DNA from: an uncultured Erysipelotrichaceae bacterium
GTDB taxonomy: Bacteria > Bacillota_I > Bacilli_A > RF39 > UBA660
Assembly: GCA_951801995.1 (NCBI GenBank)
Contig: CATOOY010000003.1
Coordinates: 1-31,967 of the forward strand
Length of the DNA: 31,967 nucleotides
Direction: 5' to 3'
Part shown: positions 22,982 through 31,061 of the stretch, in pieces
Numbering within the stretch: position 1 is the stretch's first letter
How the letters are laid out: each line of letters starts with the position of its first letter
Notes under the pieces: model-generated
Seen by the model: only the letters and a program-made list of their open reading frames with translations
Told to the model about the DNA's origin: nothing
Databases searched by the model: none
Translations under genes and position numbers: made by a program

Positions 22982-23344
22982 TTAGAATTCTAATCCATTT
23001 TCACGTGCAGCCTCTGCAAGAGCCTTTACACGTCCATGATAAAGATATCCACCTCTATCAAATACTACTTTTGTTATTTTGGCTTTTTTTGCTCTTTTTG
23101 CAAGAAGCTCTCCAACTTTACTAGCAGCTTCCACATTTCCACCATTTGTTATTTTAAGTTCCTTATCAATGGAAGAAGCACTAACTAAAGTTACTTTTTT
23201 TTCGTCATCAATAATTTGCGCAAAAATATTACTATTTGATCTAAACACATTGAGTCTTGGAATAAGAGTAGTTCCTTCTACTTTATTTCTTACTCTTGCA
23301 TGTCTAGCTTTGCGCACATCATTACGAACCACTTTTTTTATCAT
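22982..23344 (-). CDS. rplR: 50S ribosomal protein L18
   Basis: 120 residues; binds 5S rRNA with L5. VRNDVRKARHARVRNKVEGT, the RLNVFRSNSNIFAQIIDD segment and FDRGGYLYHGRVKALAEAAR are typical. AAGGAG precedes the ATG, and 14 nt separate it from the rpsE start. Confidence 0.98.
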   Translation of the reverse strand: MIKKVVRNDVRKARHARVRNKVEGTTLIPRLNVFRSNSNIFAQIIDDEKKVTLVSASSIDKELKITNGGNVEAASKVGELLAKRAKKAKITKVVFDRGGYLYHGRVKALAEAARENGLEF

Positions 23345-23366
23345 AGTAAATTCTCCTTTACTTTAA

Positions 23367-23900
23367 TTATTTAGATGCCTTTTTTCCTTCTTTACGACGG
23401 ATTTGTTCATCTTTATAATGAATACCTTTTCCCTTATAAGGTTCAGGTGCTCTAAGTGCACGAATGTCAGCTGCAAAATTTCCTACTCTACATTTATCAA
23501 TTCCTGAAATAATTACTTCTGTAGTACTTGGAACTTCTACTTTTAAATCAGATGGTATTTCTACTTCATCTGTATGTGATTTTCCATCATTTACAACTAG
23601 CGTGCTACCTTTTAGTGTGAAACGATACCCTACACCAAAAGCTTCTAGTTTTTTAGTAAAACCTTCTGTTACACCTTTAATCATATTTGCTATATTTGCA
23701 TTTGCAGTACCATGAAATTTTTTAATGGCATCATTTTTTCTCGAAACAGTAAGATTACCATCTTGTACAGTAACAGAAAGACCTTTTGCTATTTCAGTAG
23801 AAAGTTCTCCTTTTGGACCTTTAACTGAAACAACATCATTATTTACATTTACAGTAACATTTTCAGGTACTGTAAGGATTCTATCACCAATTCTACTCAT
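23367..23900 (-). CDS. rplF: 50S ribosomal protein L6
   Basis: 177 residues with the two repeated domains of L6, near the factor-binding site. SRIGDRILTVPENV, the VSVKGPKGELS segment and the C-terminal PEPYKGKGIHYKDEQIRRKEGKK are typical. AAAGGATG precedes the ATG. Confidence 0.98.
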   Translation of the reverse strand: MSRIGDRILTVPENVTVNVNNDVVSVKGPKGELSTEIAKGLSVTVQDGNLTVSRKNDAIKKFHGTANANIANMIKGVTEGFTKKLEAFGVGYRFTLKGSTLVVNDGKSHTDEVEIPSDLKVEVPSTTEVIISGIDKCRVGNFAADIRALRAPEPYKGKGIHYKDEQIRRKEGKKASK

Positions 23901-23915
23901 GTTATTTCATCCTTT

Positions 23916-24317
23916 CTACCAAATATATGCAAGCACTTCTCCACCTAAGTTTGCTTTTCTAGCTTCTTTATCAGTCATAATTCCTTTTGAAGTAGAAATA
24001 ATAGCAATACCAAGTCCATTTAAAACTCTAGGTATATCTTCAGCTTTTGCATATACACGTAATCCTGGTTTAGAAATTCTTTTAAGACCAGTAATTACTC
24101 TTTCTTTCTTTTCTCCATATTTTAAAGTTAATATTATTTTTCCTTGTGTATCATTTTTTTCTTCTTTATAATCTACGATAAAACCTTCATTTTTTAAGAT
24201 TCTAGCGATTTCTTTCTTAATATTTGAAGCGGGTACTTCAACTTCTGTATATCGCATCCCGTTTGCATTACGAATTCTTGTAAGCATATCTGCGATTGGA
24301 TCTGACACAACTGCCAT
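23916..24317 (-). CDS. rpsH: 30S ribosomal protein S8
   Basis: 133 residues; binds 16S rRNA helix 21. The N-terminus VSDPIADMLTRIRNANG and the C-terminal ISTSKGIMTDKEARKANLGG are typical. AGGGAGG precedes the ATG, 19 nt after rpsZ. S8 often represses its own operon; no such site was checked here. Confidence 0.98.
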   Translation of the reverse strand: MAVVSDPIADMLTRIRNANGMRYTEVEVPASNIKKEIARILKNEGFIVDYKEEKNDTQGKIILTLKYGEKKERVITGLKRISKPGLRVYAKAEDIPRVLNGLGIAIISTSKGIMTDKEARKANLGGEVLAYIW

Positions 24318-24336
24318 AATTAGTCCTCCCTTCTTT

Positions 24337-24522
24337 TTACCAGCTTGATTTCTTCACGCCTGGTATTTGTCCTTTATAAGCTAGTTCTCTAAAACAAATA
24401 CGGCAAATTCCATATTTTTTAAGTACAGCATGTGGACGACCACAACGATTGCAGCGAGTATATGCACGTACATTGAATTTAGGTTTTCTACTAGCTTTTA
24501 CCTTCATGCTTGTTTTAGCCAT
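24337..24522 (-). CDS. rpsZ: 30S ribosomal protein S14, zinc-binding type Z
   Basis: A 61-residue short form of S14 with two CxxC pairs (CNRC and CRIC) that bind zinc, in the 30S head. The C-terminus IPGVKKSSW is typical. AAGGAGG precedes the ATG. With the zinc form of L36, both ribosomal zinc-ribbon proteins encoded in this window are the metal-dependent kind. Confidence 0.98.
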   Translation of the reverse strand: MAKTSMKVKASRKPKFNVRAYTRCNRCGRPHAVLKKYGICRICFRELAYKGQIPGVKKSSW

Positions 24523-24543
24523 AATTTCCTCCTTATTTTAGAG

Positions 24544-25086
24544 CTAATTTTTAAAAGGCAAACCGAAACCCTTTAAAAGATCATGTGCTTCTTCATTTGT
24601 CTTTGCTGTTGTTACAAAAACGATATCCATTCCACGTACTTTTACAACATCATCATAATTTATTTCTGAAAAGATAAGTTGCTCTGTAAGTCCTAATGTA
24701 TAATTTCCTCTTCCATCAAATGATTTATTAGAAATACCTCTAAAATCTCTTACACGTGGAAGTGTAATACTAATAAGCTTATCTAAGAAGTTATACATAT
24801 TATCCCCTCTTAAAGTTACCTTACAACCAATTGCTTGCCCTTGTCTTAATTTAAAACCAGCAATTGCTTTTTTTGCTTTAGTTGCAACTGGTTTTTGACC
24901 AGTAATTGCCTCTAAATCATGCATAGCAGCTTCTAGAAGTTTACTATTTGCACTTGCATCCCCAGCACCTATATTTACAACAATTTTTTCTAATTTAGGA
25001 ACTTCCATAACGCTTTTATATTTATATTTTCCCATCAAATCGGAAACGATTGATTTATCATATTTTTCTTTTAGGCGGTTTTTCAT
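24544..25086 (-). CDS. rplE: 50S ribosomal protein L5
   Basis: 180 residues; binds 5S rRNA and touches the P-site tRNA. The EVPKLEKIVVNIGAGDA segment, the ITGQKPVATKAKKAIAGFKLR stretch and the DIVFVTTAKTNEEA segment are typical. GGAGGG precedes the ATG. Confidence 0.98.
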   Translation of the reverse strand: MKNRLKEKYDKSIVSDLMGKYKYKSVMEVPKLEKIVVNIGAGDASANSKLLEAAMHDLEAITGQKPVATKAKKAIAGFKLRQGQAIGCKVTLRGDNMYNFLDKLISITLPRVRDFRGISNKSFDGRGNYTLGLTEQLIFSEINYDDVVKVRGMDIVFVTTAKTNEEAHDLLKGFGLPFKN

Positions 25087-25100
25087 GAGTATCCCTCCTT

Positions 25101-25409
25101 CTATTTATCAAGTTTTGCGTCTGATTTTTTCGCTATTCTTGTTTTTTTATCTTTTTCTATTTTGTGTCCAATTCTTGATCTTTTTCCTGTTTTTGGATCC
25201 ACAATCATAACATTTGATACATGAATTGGATTTTCTCTTTCTTCGATGCTTCCAGCCATTTGTCCATTTCCTTTAATATGTTTTTTAACAATATTAACGC
25301 CTTCTACAACAACTCTATCTTCCTTGCGAAGAATATCTGTTATGGTACCTTCTTTTCCTTTATCTTTTCCGGCAATGACAACGACTTTATCTCCTTTTTT
25401 AAGTTTCAT
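25101..25409 (-). CDS. rplX: 50S ribosomal protein L24
   Basis: 102 residues; an early 50S assembly protein with an N-terminal KOW motif (KLKKGDKVVVIAGKDKGKEG). The NPIHVSNVMIVDPKTGKRSR segment is typical. GGAGGG precedes the ATG, 15 nt after rplN. Confidence 0.98.
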   Translation of the reverse strand: MKLKKGDKVVVIAGKDKGKEGTITDILRKEDRVVVEGVNIVKKHIKGNGQMAGSIEERENPIHVSNVMIVDPKTGKRSRIGHKIEKDKKTRIAKKSDAKLDK

Positions 25410-25424
25410 GTCTATCCCTCCAAA

Positions 25425-25799
25425 CTATAACACTTCTTTAGCAAGTGATACAATTTTCATAAAATCTTTATCACGTAGTTCACGAGCAACTGGCCCAAAA
25501 ACACGAGTACCAATAGGAGTCTTATCATCACGAGATTTAATAATAACACAAGCATTATCATCAAATTTGATATAAGATCCGTCCTCTCTTCTTAAGCCTT
25601 GCTTTGTTCTAACTACGACAGCTCTTACAACTTTCCCTTTTCCTACAATTCCATTTGGAGTTGCTTTTTTTACAGTTGCAACAACAATATCTCCAATATT
25701 TCCAGTTTTAACCTTGCTTCCACCCAATACTCTAATAACAGATATTTCACGAGCACCAGAATTGTCAGCAACTTTTAAACGGCTTTCTTGTTGAATCAT
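25425..25799 (-). CDS. rplN: 50S ribosomal protein L14
   Basis: 124 residues; lies at the subunit interface. MIQQESRLKVADNSGA, the GDIVVATVKKATPNG segment and RVFGPVARELRDKDFMKI are typical. It is one or two residues longer than most relatives. AAGGAGG precedes the ATG. Confidence 0.98.
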   Translation of the reverse strand: MIQQESRLKVADNSGAREISVIRVLGGSKVKTGNIGDIVVATVKKATPNGIVGKGKVVRAVVVRTKQGLRREDGSYIKFDDNACVIIKSRDDKTPIGTRVFGPVARELRDKDFMKIVSLAKEVL

Positions 25800-25819
25800 A
25801 ATTAATCCTCCTTAACAAT

Positions 25820-26077
25820 TTATAGAATGATTGCTTCTTCGACAACTTCAACTAAACGATATCTCTTTAATTTCGAAATAGGTCTTGTTTCAGCTATACG
25901 TACAATGTCTCCAGTTTTTGCAACATTCTTTTCATCATGTGCTGTGTATTTTTTAGAATATTTCACACGTTTTTTGTAAAGTGGATCTACTTTATAAGTT
26001 TCCACTAGTACTTTAATTGTTTTATCTTCTTTATCACTAATTACTTTCCCAATGAGTTCTCTAGCTTTCTTTTCCAT
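25820..26077 (-). CDS. rpsQ: 30S ribosomal protein S17
   Basis: 85 residues with an OB fold; an early 16S rRNA-binding protein. The GKVISDKEDKTIKVLVETYK segment and the GDIVRIAETRPISKLKRYRLV segment are typical. AAGGAGG precedes the ATG, 9 nt after rpmC. Confidence 0.98.
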   Translation of the reverse strand: MEKKARELIGKVISDKEDKTIKVLVETYKVDPLYKKRVKYSKKYTAHDEKNVAKTGDIVRIAETRPISKLKRYRLVEVVEEAIIL

Positions 26078-26086
26078 AAATCCTCC

Positions 26087-26284
26087 TTACACACTTTCTT
26101 TTTCGCGTTCTTTTAAAATTGTTTTTATTCTCGCTACTAATTTTCTAAGTTCTCTAATACGTGATGGTTTTTCAAGGTTACCTGAAGCTTGGCTCATACG
26201 TAAGTTAAATAATTCTTCTTTTGCCTCGCTTACTTTCACTTTTAAATCTTCAGTAGTAAGTTCTCTAAGTTCCTTAGTTTTCAC
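26087..26284 (-). CDS. rpmC: 50S ribosomal protein L29
   Basis: About 65 residues forming a helical hairpin near the tunnel exit; KTKELRELTTEDL and the NLRMSQASGNLEKPSRIRELRK stretch (shortened here in meaning to its NLRMSQ core) identify it. The frame is open to 26296 with three possible starts: GTG 26296, ATG 26290 and GTG 26284. I choose GTG 26284, because it gives the usual L29 N-terminus and length and has GGTGAT 4 nt before it; the ATG at 26290 would sit inside that Shine-Dalgarno. All choices overlap the end of rplP (11-23 nt), so translation is coupled. Confidence 0.92.
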   Translation of the reverse strand: MKTKELRELTTEDLKVKVSEAKEELFNLRMSQASGNLEKPSRIRELRKLVARIKTILKEREKESV

Positions 26285-26705
26285 TTCCATCACCACTTTC
26301 TTTCATTACAAATTTACATCTGATAGGAAGTTTATGCATAGCAAGACGTAAAGCCTCTCTAGCAATACTCTCAGAAACACCATCAATTTCAAACATGATT
26401 TTTCCTTTTTTAACAACTGCAACCCATTTTTCAGGTTGACCTTTACCTTTACCCATACGAGTTTCTAAAGGTATTTTTGTTAAAGATAAATGTGGGAAAA
26501 TATTAATCCATACTTTTCCACCACGTTTCATATAACGAGTCATAGCAACACGTGCAGCTTCAATTTGATTTTGTGTAATCCAAGCTCCCTCTAAAGCTTG
26601 TAGTCCATAACTTCCAAAATGTAATTCTGTATTTCCTTTTGCTTTTCCATCGTAGCGTAAACGATGTGGTCTACGATATTTAGTTCTTTTTGGTATGACT
26701 GCCAT
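26274..26705 (-). CDS. rplP: 50S ribosomal protein L16
   Basis: 143 residues; helps position tRNA at the peptidyl-transferase centre. IPKRTKYRRPHRLRYDGKA, the RGGKVWINIFP segment and MGKGKGQPEKWVAVV are typical. GGGAGG is 8 nt before the ATG, within rpsC. The gene overlaps rpsC by 26 nt, an unusually long overlap for this operon. Confidence 0.98.
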   Translation of the reverse strand: MAVIPKRTKYRRPHRLRYDGKAKGNTELHFGSYGLQALEGAWITQNQIEAARVAMTRYMKRGGKVWINIFPHLSLTKIPLETRMGKGKGQPEKWVAVVKKGKIMFEIDGVSESIAREALRLAMHKLPIRCKFVMKESGDGSEN

Positions 26706-27366
26706 CTTTCACGCCTCCCTTATCTTTTTTTTCAGGAAGGATTTCTCCTTTATAAATCCATACTTTTACACCGATTTTTCCATAAGTTGTATTTGCTTCT
26801 TTATGTGCATAATCAATATCTGCACGGAAAGTATGAAGTGGAATATTTCCTTCTGCATATCCTTCAGTTCTAGCCATATCAGCACCACCAAGTCTACCAG
26901 AAACAGCAGTTTTAATTCCCTTTGCTCCTGCTTTTAAAGTATTACGAATTGCTCTTTTTTGTGCGATTCGAAAAGATACTCTATTTTCAATTTGATGTGC
27001 AATATTTTCAGCAACAAGTGCTGCATCCATATCTGGATTTTTAATTTCTTTAATAGAAATATTAATATTCTCATTTACAAGTTTAGCTAGTTCTTTTTTT
27101 AATTTTTCTATCTCTTCACCACCATGCCCGATTACTACACCAGGTTTAGCTGTATTGATAGTAATTTCCGTTTTATCCTTTGTACGATCAATTAAAACAC
27201 TTGATAGAGCTGCATCTTTTAATTTTTTTTCTAAAAACTTACGAATGATATTATCGCTTTTTAGATATTTAGCAAAATCTTTTTCTGCATACCAATTTGA
27301 CTCCCAAGTTTTTGTTTGACCCTTGATGCCTAATCTAAGTCCTTTTGGATTAACTTTTTGTCCCAT
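26680..27366 (-). CDS. rpsC: 30S ribosomal protein S3
   Basis: 228 residues; at the mRNA entry of the 30S head. The GQKVNPKGLRLGI start, the KH-domain loop VVIGHGGEEI and the C-terminal GRLGGADMARTE segment are intact. The last residues are a charged, gene-specific tail that overlaps the rplP start. AAAGGAGG precedes the ATG. Confidence 0.98.
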   Translation of the reverse strand: MGQKVNPKGLRLGIKGQTKTWESNWYAEKDFAKYLKSDNIIRKFLEKKLKDAALSSVLIDRTKDKTEITINTAKPGVVIGHGGEEIEKLKKELAKLVNENINISIKEIKNPDMDAALVAENIAHQIENRVSFRIAQKRAIRNTLKAGAKGIKTAVSGRLGGADMARTEGYAEGNIPLHTFRADIDYAHKEANTTYGKIGVKVWIYKGEILPEKKDKGGVKDGSHTKKN

Positions 27367-27383
27367 TTTAGCTTCCTCCTTTG

Positions 27384-27716
27384 TTATTTATCTGAAACAA
27401 CGACAGTAATGTGACTTGTTCGCTTGCGTATTGGATCTACACGACCACGAGAACCAAATCTCATTCGCTTCATTGTAACGCCTTCATTAATGTAGGCTTC
27501 TTTTACATATAAGTTATTTTTATCTAACCCTAAATTATTTTCAGCATTTGCGCATGCAGATGTAAGTACCTTGCGAATAAGTCGTGCTGATTCTTTATTT
27601 AAATTTGCTAAAATCTTATCTGCTTCTTTTACATCTTTATTACGAATTAAATCTATAACTAAACGGGCTTTACGAGGTGCAATTCTAACTGTTTTTGCAA
27701 TCGCTCTTGCTTCCAT
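27384..27716 (-). CDS. rplV: 50S ribosomal protein L22
   Basis: 110 residues; its long beta-hairpin lines the exit tunnel. The RIAPRKARLVIDLIR segment and the hairpin with MKRMRFGSRGRVDPIRKRTSH are typical. GGGAGG precedes the ATG, 20 nt after rpsS. Confidence 0.98.
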   Translation of the reverse strand: MEARAIAKTVRIAPRKARLVIDLIRNKDVKEADKILANLNKESARLIRKVLTSACANAENNLGLDKNNLYVKEAYINEGVTMKRMRFGSRGRVDPIRKRTSHITVVVSDK

Positions 27717-27736
27717 TTTAGTCCTCCCTTCCCTGC

Positions 27737-28009
27737 TTATTTCTTACCTTTATTTTCACCGTGTCCACCACACTTACGTGTCATAGAAAACTCACCAAGC
27801 TTACGTCCAACCATATCTTCTGTCACATAGACTGGAATAAAATCACGTCCATTATGAACAGCAAATGTTAGACCCACAAAGCTTGGAAATATAGTAGAAC
27901 GGCGAGACCAAGTTTTAATGACTTCTTTCTTAGAAGAAGCATTTGCTTTTTCCACCTTAGCAAGTAGTGATTTTTCTGCATAAGGTCCTTTTTTTAAACT
28001 TCTTGCCAC
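27737..28009 (-). CDS. rpsS: 30S ribosomal protein S19
   Basis: 90 residues; in the 30S head with S13. ARSLKKGPYAEKSLL, the TWSRRSTIFPSFVG segment and MVGRKLGEFSMTR are typical. The start is GTG at 28009, with AAGGATG before it. Confidence 0.98.
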   Translation of the reverse strand: MARSLKKGPYAEKSLLAKVEKANASSKKEVIKTWSRRSTIFPSFVGLTFAVHNGRDFIPVYVTEDMVGRKLGEFSMTRKCGGHGENKGKK

Positions 28010-28026
28010 TTAAGACCATCCTTTCA

Positions 28027-28860
28027 TTATTTCTTTTTACGACGACGTACAATTAGCTTATCAGATGCTTTTTTTGTATCACGCGTTTTATATCCAAGAG
28101 CTGGTTTTCCCCAAGGAGTAAGAGGTCCCTTACGTCCAATAGGTGCTCTACCTTCTCCACCACCATGTGGGTGGTCATTTGGGTTCATAACAGATCCACG
28201 AACAGTAGGACGAATTCCCATATGTCTTTTACGACCTGCTTTTCCTAAATGTACAAGTTCATGATCTGCATTTCCTACTTCACCAACAGTGGCTCTACAT
28301 GTAGAAAGTACTTTACGAACTTCTCCACTACTTAAACGTAATAATGTATATTTTCCTTCACGTCCAAGAATTTGAACAGAAGAACCAGCAGAGCGAGCAA
28401 TTTCAGCACCCTTTCCTGCTTTAAGTTCCACATTATGTATCATAGTTCCAACTGGAATATGTGATAAAGGAAGTGCATTTCCTATTTTAATATCAGCATT
28501 TTCACCACTTACTATTTTCATACCAACAGTAAGATTTTTTGGAGCAATGATATATCTTTTTTCTCCATCTGCATAATGGATAAGTGCTATATTAGCACTT
28601 CTATTTGGATCGTATTCAATCGTAGCAACTGTTCCCTCTACACCGTCTTTATTTCTTTTGAAATCGATGATACGATATTTTCTTTTTTCTCCACCACCAC
28701 GATGTCTAACAGTTATTTTACCTTGATTATTACGACCACCATTTTTTTTAAGTGTTACTACCAATGACTTTTCAGGAACATTTGTTGTAATTTCATCATT
28801 TATAAGTTTTGACATACCACGTGTACCAGGAGTCATTGGTTTCATATTTTTAATAGCCAT
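28027..28860 (-). CDS. rplB: 50S ribosomal protein L2
   Basis: 277 residues; needed for subunit joining and peptidyl transfer. The conserved C-terminal loop with GSVMNPNDHPHGGGEGRAP (with its functional histidine) is intact, as is GNALPLSHIPVGTMIHN. The basic tail RRRKKK is typical. AAAGGAGG precedes the ATG. Confidence 0.98.
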   Translation of the reverse strand: MAIKNMKPMTPGTRGMSKLINDEITTNVPEKSLVVTLKKNGGRNNQGKITVRHRGGGEKRKYRIIDFKRNKDGVEGTVATIEYDPNRSANIALIHYADGEKRYIIAPKNLTVGMKIVSGENADIKIGNALPLSHIPVGTMIHNVELKAGKGAEIARSAGSSVQILGREGKYTLLRLSSGEVRKVLSTCRATVGEVGNADHELVHLGKAGRKRHMGIRPTVRGSVMNPNDHPHGGGEGRAPIGRKGPLTPWGKPALGYKTRDTKKASDKLIVRRRKKK

Positions 28861-28875
28861 AATTTCCTCCTTTTA

Positions 28876-29151
28876 TTAGAGTTCAATAGAACTGTCTTTT
28901 GCTAGTTTAACAATTGCTTTTTTTACTCTATTTGTTTTTCCTGTATAACGTCCAACTCTTTTTTTCTTAGGTTTTACATTTACAGTATTTACATTTTCTA
29001 CTTTTACATCGAAAACATTTTCTATTGCTTGTTTTATTTGTGTTTTATTTGCTTTCACATCAACACTAAAAACATAAGTATTATTTTTAGCTAAATCACT
29101 ACTTTTTTCAGTAATAATTGGAGCTTTGATAATGTCTCTATAATGATCCAT
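28876..29151 (-). CDS. rplW: 50S ribosomal protein L23
   Basis: 91 residues; at the tunnel exit, the docking site for trigger factor and SRP. IIKAPIITEKS and the TVNVKPKKKRVGRYTGKTN segment are typical. Its ATG overlaps the rplD stop (TAATG) and its GAGGAGGTG lies within rplD. Confidence 0.98.
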   Translation of the reverse strand: MDHYRDIIKAPIITEKSSDLAKNNTYVFSVDVKANKTQIKQAIENVFDVKVENVNTVNVKPKKKRVGRYTGKTNRVKKAIVKLAKDSSIEL

Positions 29152-29774
29152 TATATAAGCACCTCCTCTATATTACGGATAGCACCTTCTGTAATAAGTA
29201 AGTTATCTACAGATACAATATCTAAAACATTAATTTCAGATGACTCAAGCAAAATAATATTAGAAATATTACGAGTTGCTAAAATCACATTTTCTGTAAG
29301 TTCTTCTACTACAACAAGTGTTTTTCCTTCTATTTTTAAACCTGCTAAAATTGCTTTCATATCTTTTGTTTTATTTGTTTCTAATTGAAGTGTATCCACT
29401 ACTTTTATTTCTTTATCAAGTACTTTATATGTTAAAGCAGATTTTAAAGCAAGTCTTCTTTCTTTACGATTCATTTTTGCTTTATAACTTCTTGGTTTAG
29501 GTCCAAAAACAATTCCACCATGATACCATTGTGGTGCTCTTGTACTTCCTTGTCTTGCGTGTCCTGTTCCTTTTTGTCTCCATGGCTTTCTTCCTCCACC
29601 AGATACTTCAGCACGTGTTTTTGTGGATGAAGTTCCTTGTCTCATTGCATTACGAGCAAGAGTAATAGCGTCAAATAAGACAGCATCATTTGGTTTAATT
29701 CCCCATATATTTTCATTTAAAGTGATATCTTTTACTTTTTCACCTTTTATATTTAATACAGATATTTTTCCCAT
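29151..29774 (-). CDS. rplD: 50S ribosomal protein L4
   Basis: 207 residues; an assembly protein with a loop into the exit tunnel. The loop sequence GGGRKPWRQKGTGHARQGS and GPKPRSYKAKMNRKERRLAL are typical. In E. coli, L4 represses the S10 operon; whether that occurs here is not known. AGGGAGG precedes the ATG. Confidence 0.98.
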   Translation of the reverse strand: MGKISVLNIKGEKVKDITLNENIWGIKPNDAVLFDAITLARNAMRQGTSSTKTRAEVSGGGRKPWRQKGTGHARQGSTRAPQWYHGGIVFGPKPRSYKAKMNRKERRLALKSALTYKVLDKEIKVVDTLQLETNKTKDMKAILAGLKIEGKTLVVVEELTENVILATRNISNIILLESSEINVLDIVSVDNLLITEGAIRNIEEVLI

Positions 29775-29787
29775 CTATATTTCCTCC

Positions 29788-30528
29788 CTACTCATTTGTG
29801 TTTGCAGTTTCTGCTGCATCACTTTCAGTCTGATTTACTTCTGGTTCTGGGGTTTTAATATAAGAAATTAAATTTGCTTTCTCATTTATTTTACCTGGAT
29901 TTTTAACAGCTGAACGAATCACTACTAATGATTTTTTAGCTCCTGGAACATTTCCTTTTACCAAAAGAATATTTTCTTCTGGTATTACTCTTACTATTTC
30001 AAGATTTTGAATCGTTACAGTAAGTCCTCCCATATGTCCTGGTAATTTCTTACCTTTAAAAACACGCATTGGTCGCATTGTTCCCATTGAACCTGGACGT
30101 CTATGATAATGTGAACCATGTCCCATAGGACCACGACTTTGCCCATGACGTTTAATAACACCCTGGAACCCTTTTCCTTTTGTTGTTCCTGTTACATCTA
30201 CTACTTCTCCTGCTTCAAAGATTTCACAAGTAACAGAATCACCTAATTTATAGTCTTCTATGTTCACATCTCTAATTTCTCTAAAGAAGCGCTTAGGTGT
30301 ACATCCTGCTTTATTTGTGTGTCCAATAGAAGCTTTTGTTGTTAACTTTTCTCTTTTTGTATCAAAACCAAGTTGAATTGCTTCATAACCATCATTTTCT
30401 TTTGTTTTAATTTGTGTTACCACATTTGGTTCAACAGAAATAACAGTTACTGGAATTAATTTACCTGATTCTGTAAATACTTCGGTCATTCCTACTTTAC
30501 GACCTAAGATTCCTTTCTTGTTTTCCAT
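29788..30528 (-). CDS. rplC: 50S ribosomal protein L3 with acidic C-terminal extension
   Basis: 246 residues; an early 23S rRNA-binding protein whose loop approaches the peptidyl-transferase centre. ILGRKVGMTEVF, the GTTKGKGFQGVIKRHG segment and the HYHRRPGSMGTMRP loop are typical. Most family members are about 205-215 residues; the extra ~30 residues here are C-terminal, rich in Glu, Thr and Asn, and acidic, which is unusual for a ribosomal protein. AGGAGG precedes the ATG. Confidence 0.97.
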   Translation of the reverse strand: MENKKGILGRKVGMTEVFTESGKLIPVTVISVEPNVVTQIKTKENDGYEAIQLGFDTKREKLTTKASIGHTNKAGCTPKRFFREIRDVNIEDYKLGDSVTCEIFEAGEVVDVTGTTKGKGFQGVIKRHGQSRGPMGHGSHYHRRPGSMGTMRPMRVFKGKKLPGHMGGLTVTIQNLEIVRVIPEENILLVKGNVPGAKKSLVVIRSAVKNPGKINEKANLISYIKTPEPEVNQTESDAAETANTNE

Positions 30529-30537
30529 TTTTTCCTC

Positions 30538-30846
30538 CTAAAATTTGATTTGAATATCAACACCACTAGGTATTTCAACGTGAGTTAGTGCCTCAACCGT
30601 CTCCTTACTTGGGTCTTCAATAACGATAAGTCTTTTATGCGTTCTCTTTTCAAATTGTTCACGAGAATCTTTATACTTATGAACAGCTCTTAAAATTGTT
30701 ATCTTTTCAATGTCAGTTGGAAGTGGTACAGGTCCACTCACACGTCCACCAGTTCTTTTTACTGTATCAATGATTGTCGTACAAGCATCGTCTATTTTTT
30801 TGTGATCAAATGCTTTTAATTTGATATTTGCTTTTTTACTTGACAT
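30538..30846 (-). CDS. rpsJ: 30S ribosomal protein S10
   Basis: 102 residues, full length; in the 30S head and also a partner of NusB in antitermination. The KIKLKAFDHK-like start, RVSGPVPLPTDIEK and the VEIPSGVDIQIKF end are typical. GGGAGG precedes the ATG. It is the first gene of the superoperon and follows a leader of about 125 nt. rpsL, rpsG, fusA and tuf are not upstream within the window. Confidence 0.98.
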   Translation of the reverse strand: MSSKKANIKLKAFDHKKIDDACTTIIDTVKRTGGRVSGPVPLPTDIEKITILRAVHKYKDSREQFEKRTHKRLIVIEDPSKETVEALTHVEIPSGVDIQIKF

Positions 30847-30972
30847 TTTCGTTTCCTCCCTTCGCCTATATCTTGTATAGACTAGCTCCGTGTAAAAACC
30901 TAATAAACCAAGTTTTTATTTTACAACTTAACCTGGTGTATCAGCAACCTCACACATCAATGCCGTCACACA
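30847..30972 (-). promoter_or_regulatory. Structured 5' leader of the S10 superoperon (candidate)
   Basis: About 125 nt lie between the predicted transcription start (~30972) and rpsJ. A first hairpin can be formed by GTGTG (30951-30955) with TACAC (30936-30940), with AGGTTGCTGA in its loop. A second, larger hairpin can be formed by AAAAACTTGG with TTAGGTTTTT around TTTA (about 30896-30919). GAGGTTGCTGA with a closing ACACC resembles what I recall of S10 leaders in other Firmicutes. Autoregulation by a ribosomal protein is inference. Confidence 0.5.
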
Positions 30973-30978
30973 CAATTA

Positions 30979-31007
30979 ATTATACACAAACATTATATGA
31001 AAAGCAA
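30979..31007 (-). promoter_or_regulatory. Promoter of the S10-spc-alpha superoperon
   Basis: TTGCTT (31002-31007) and a perfect TATAAT (30979-30984) are 17 nt apart on the minus strand. No other promoter of this quality lies between the upstream gene's terminator and rpsJ. Confidence 0.75.
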
Positions 31008-31027
31008 GCATATTTTATGAATTTGTC

Positions 31028-31056
31028 AAAAAAAAGAAGCTTAATAAAGAAGCTTC
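31028..31056 (-). terminator. Intrinsic terminator of the metallopeptidase-like gene
   Basis: GAAGCTT (31050-31056) pairs with AAGCTTC (31036-31042) on the minus strand around a 7-nt loop, followed by eight T (A run 31028-31035 on the + strand). It lies 5 nt after the stop and insulates the S10 operon. Confidence 0.9.
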
Positions 31057-31061
31057 ATCAT

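Noticed and set aside
22558..23124. 188-codon open frame on the + strand
   Set aside because: Fully antisense to rpsE and rplR, with no Shine-Dalgarno and composition of a shadow frame.
23725..24171. 148-codon open frame on the + strand
   Set aside because: Antisense to rplF and rpsH; no independent support.
31024..31029. TTGACA just after the terminator as -35 of the S10 promoter
   Set aside because: No acceptable -10 lies 16-18 nt further; TTGCTT at 31002-31007 with TATAAT fits much better.
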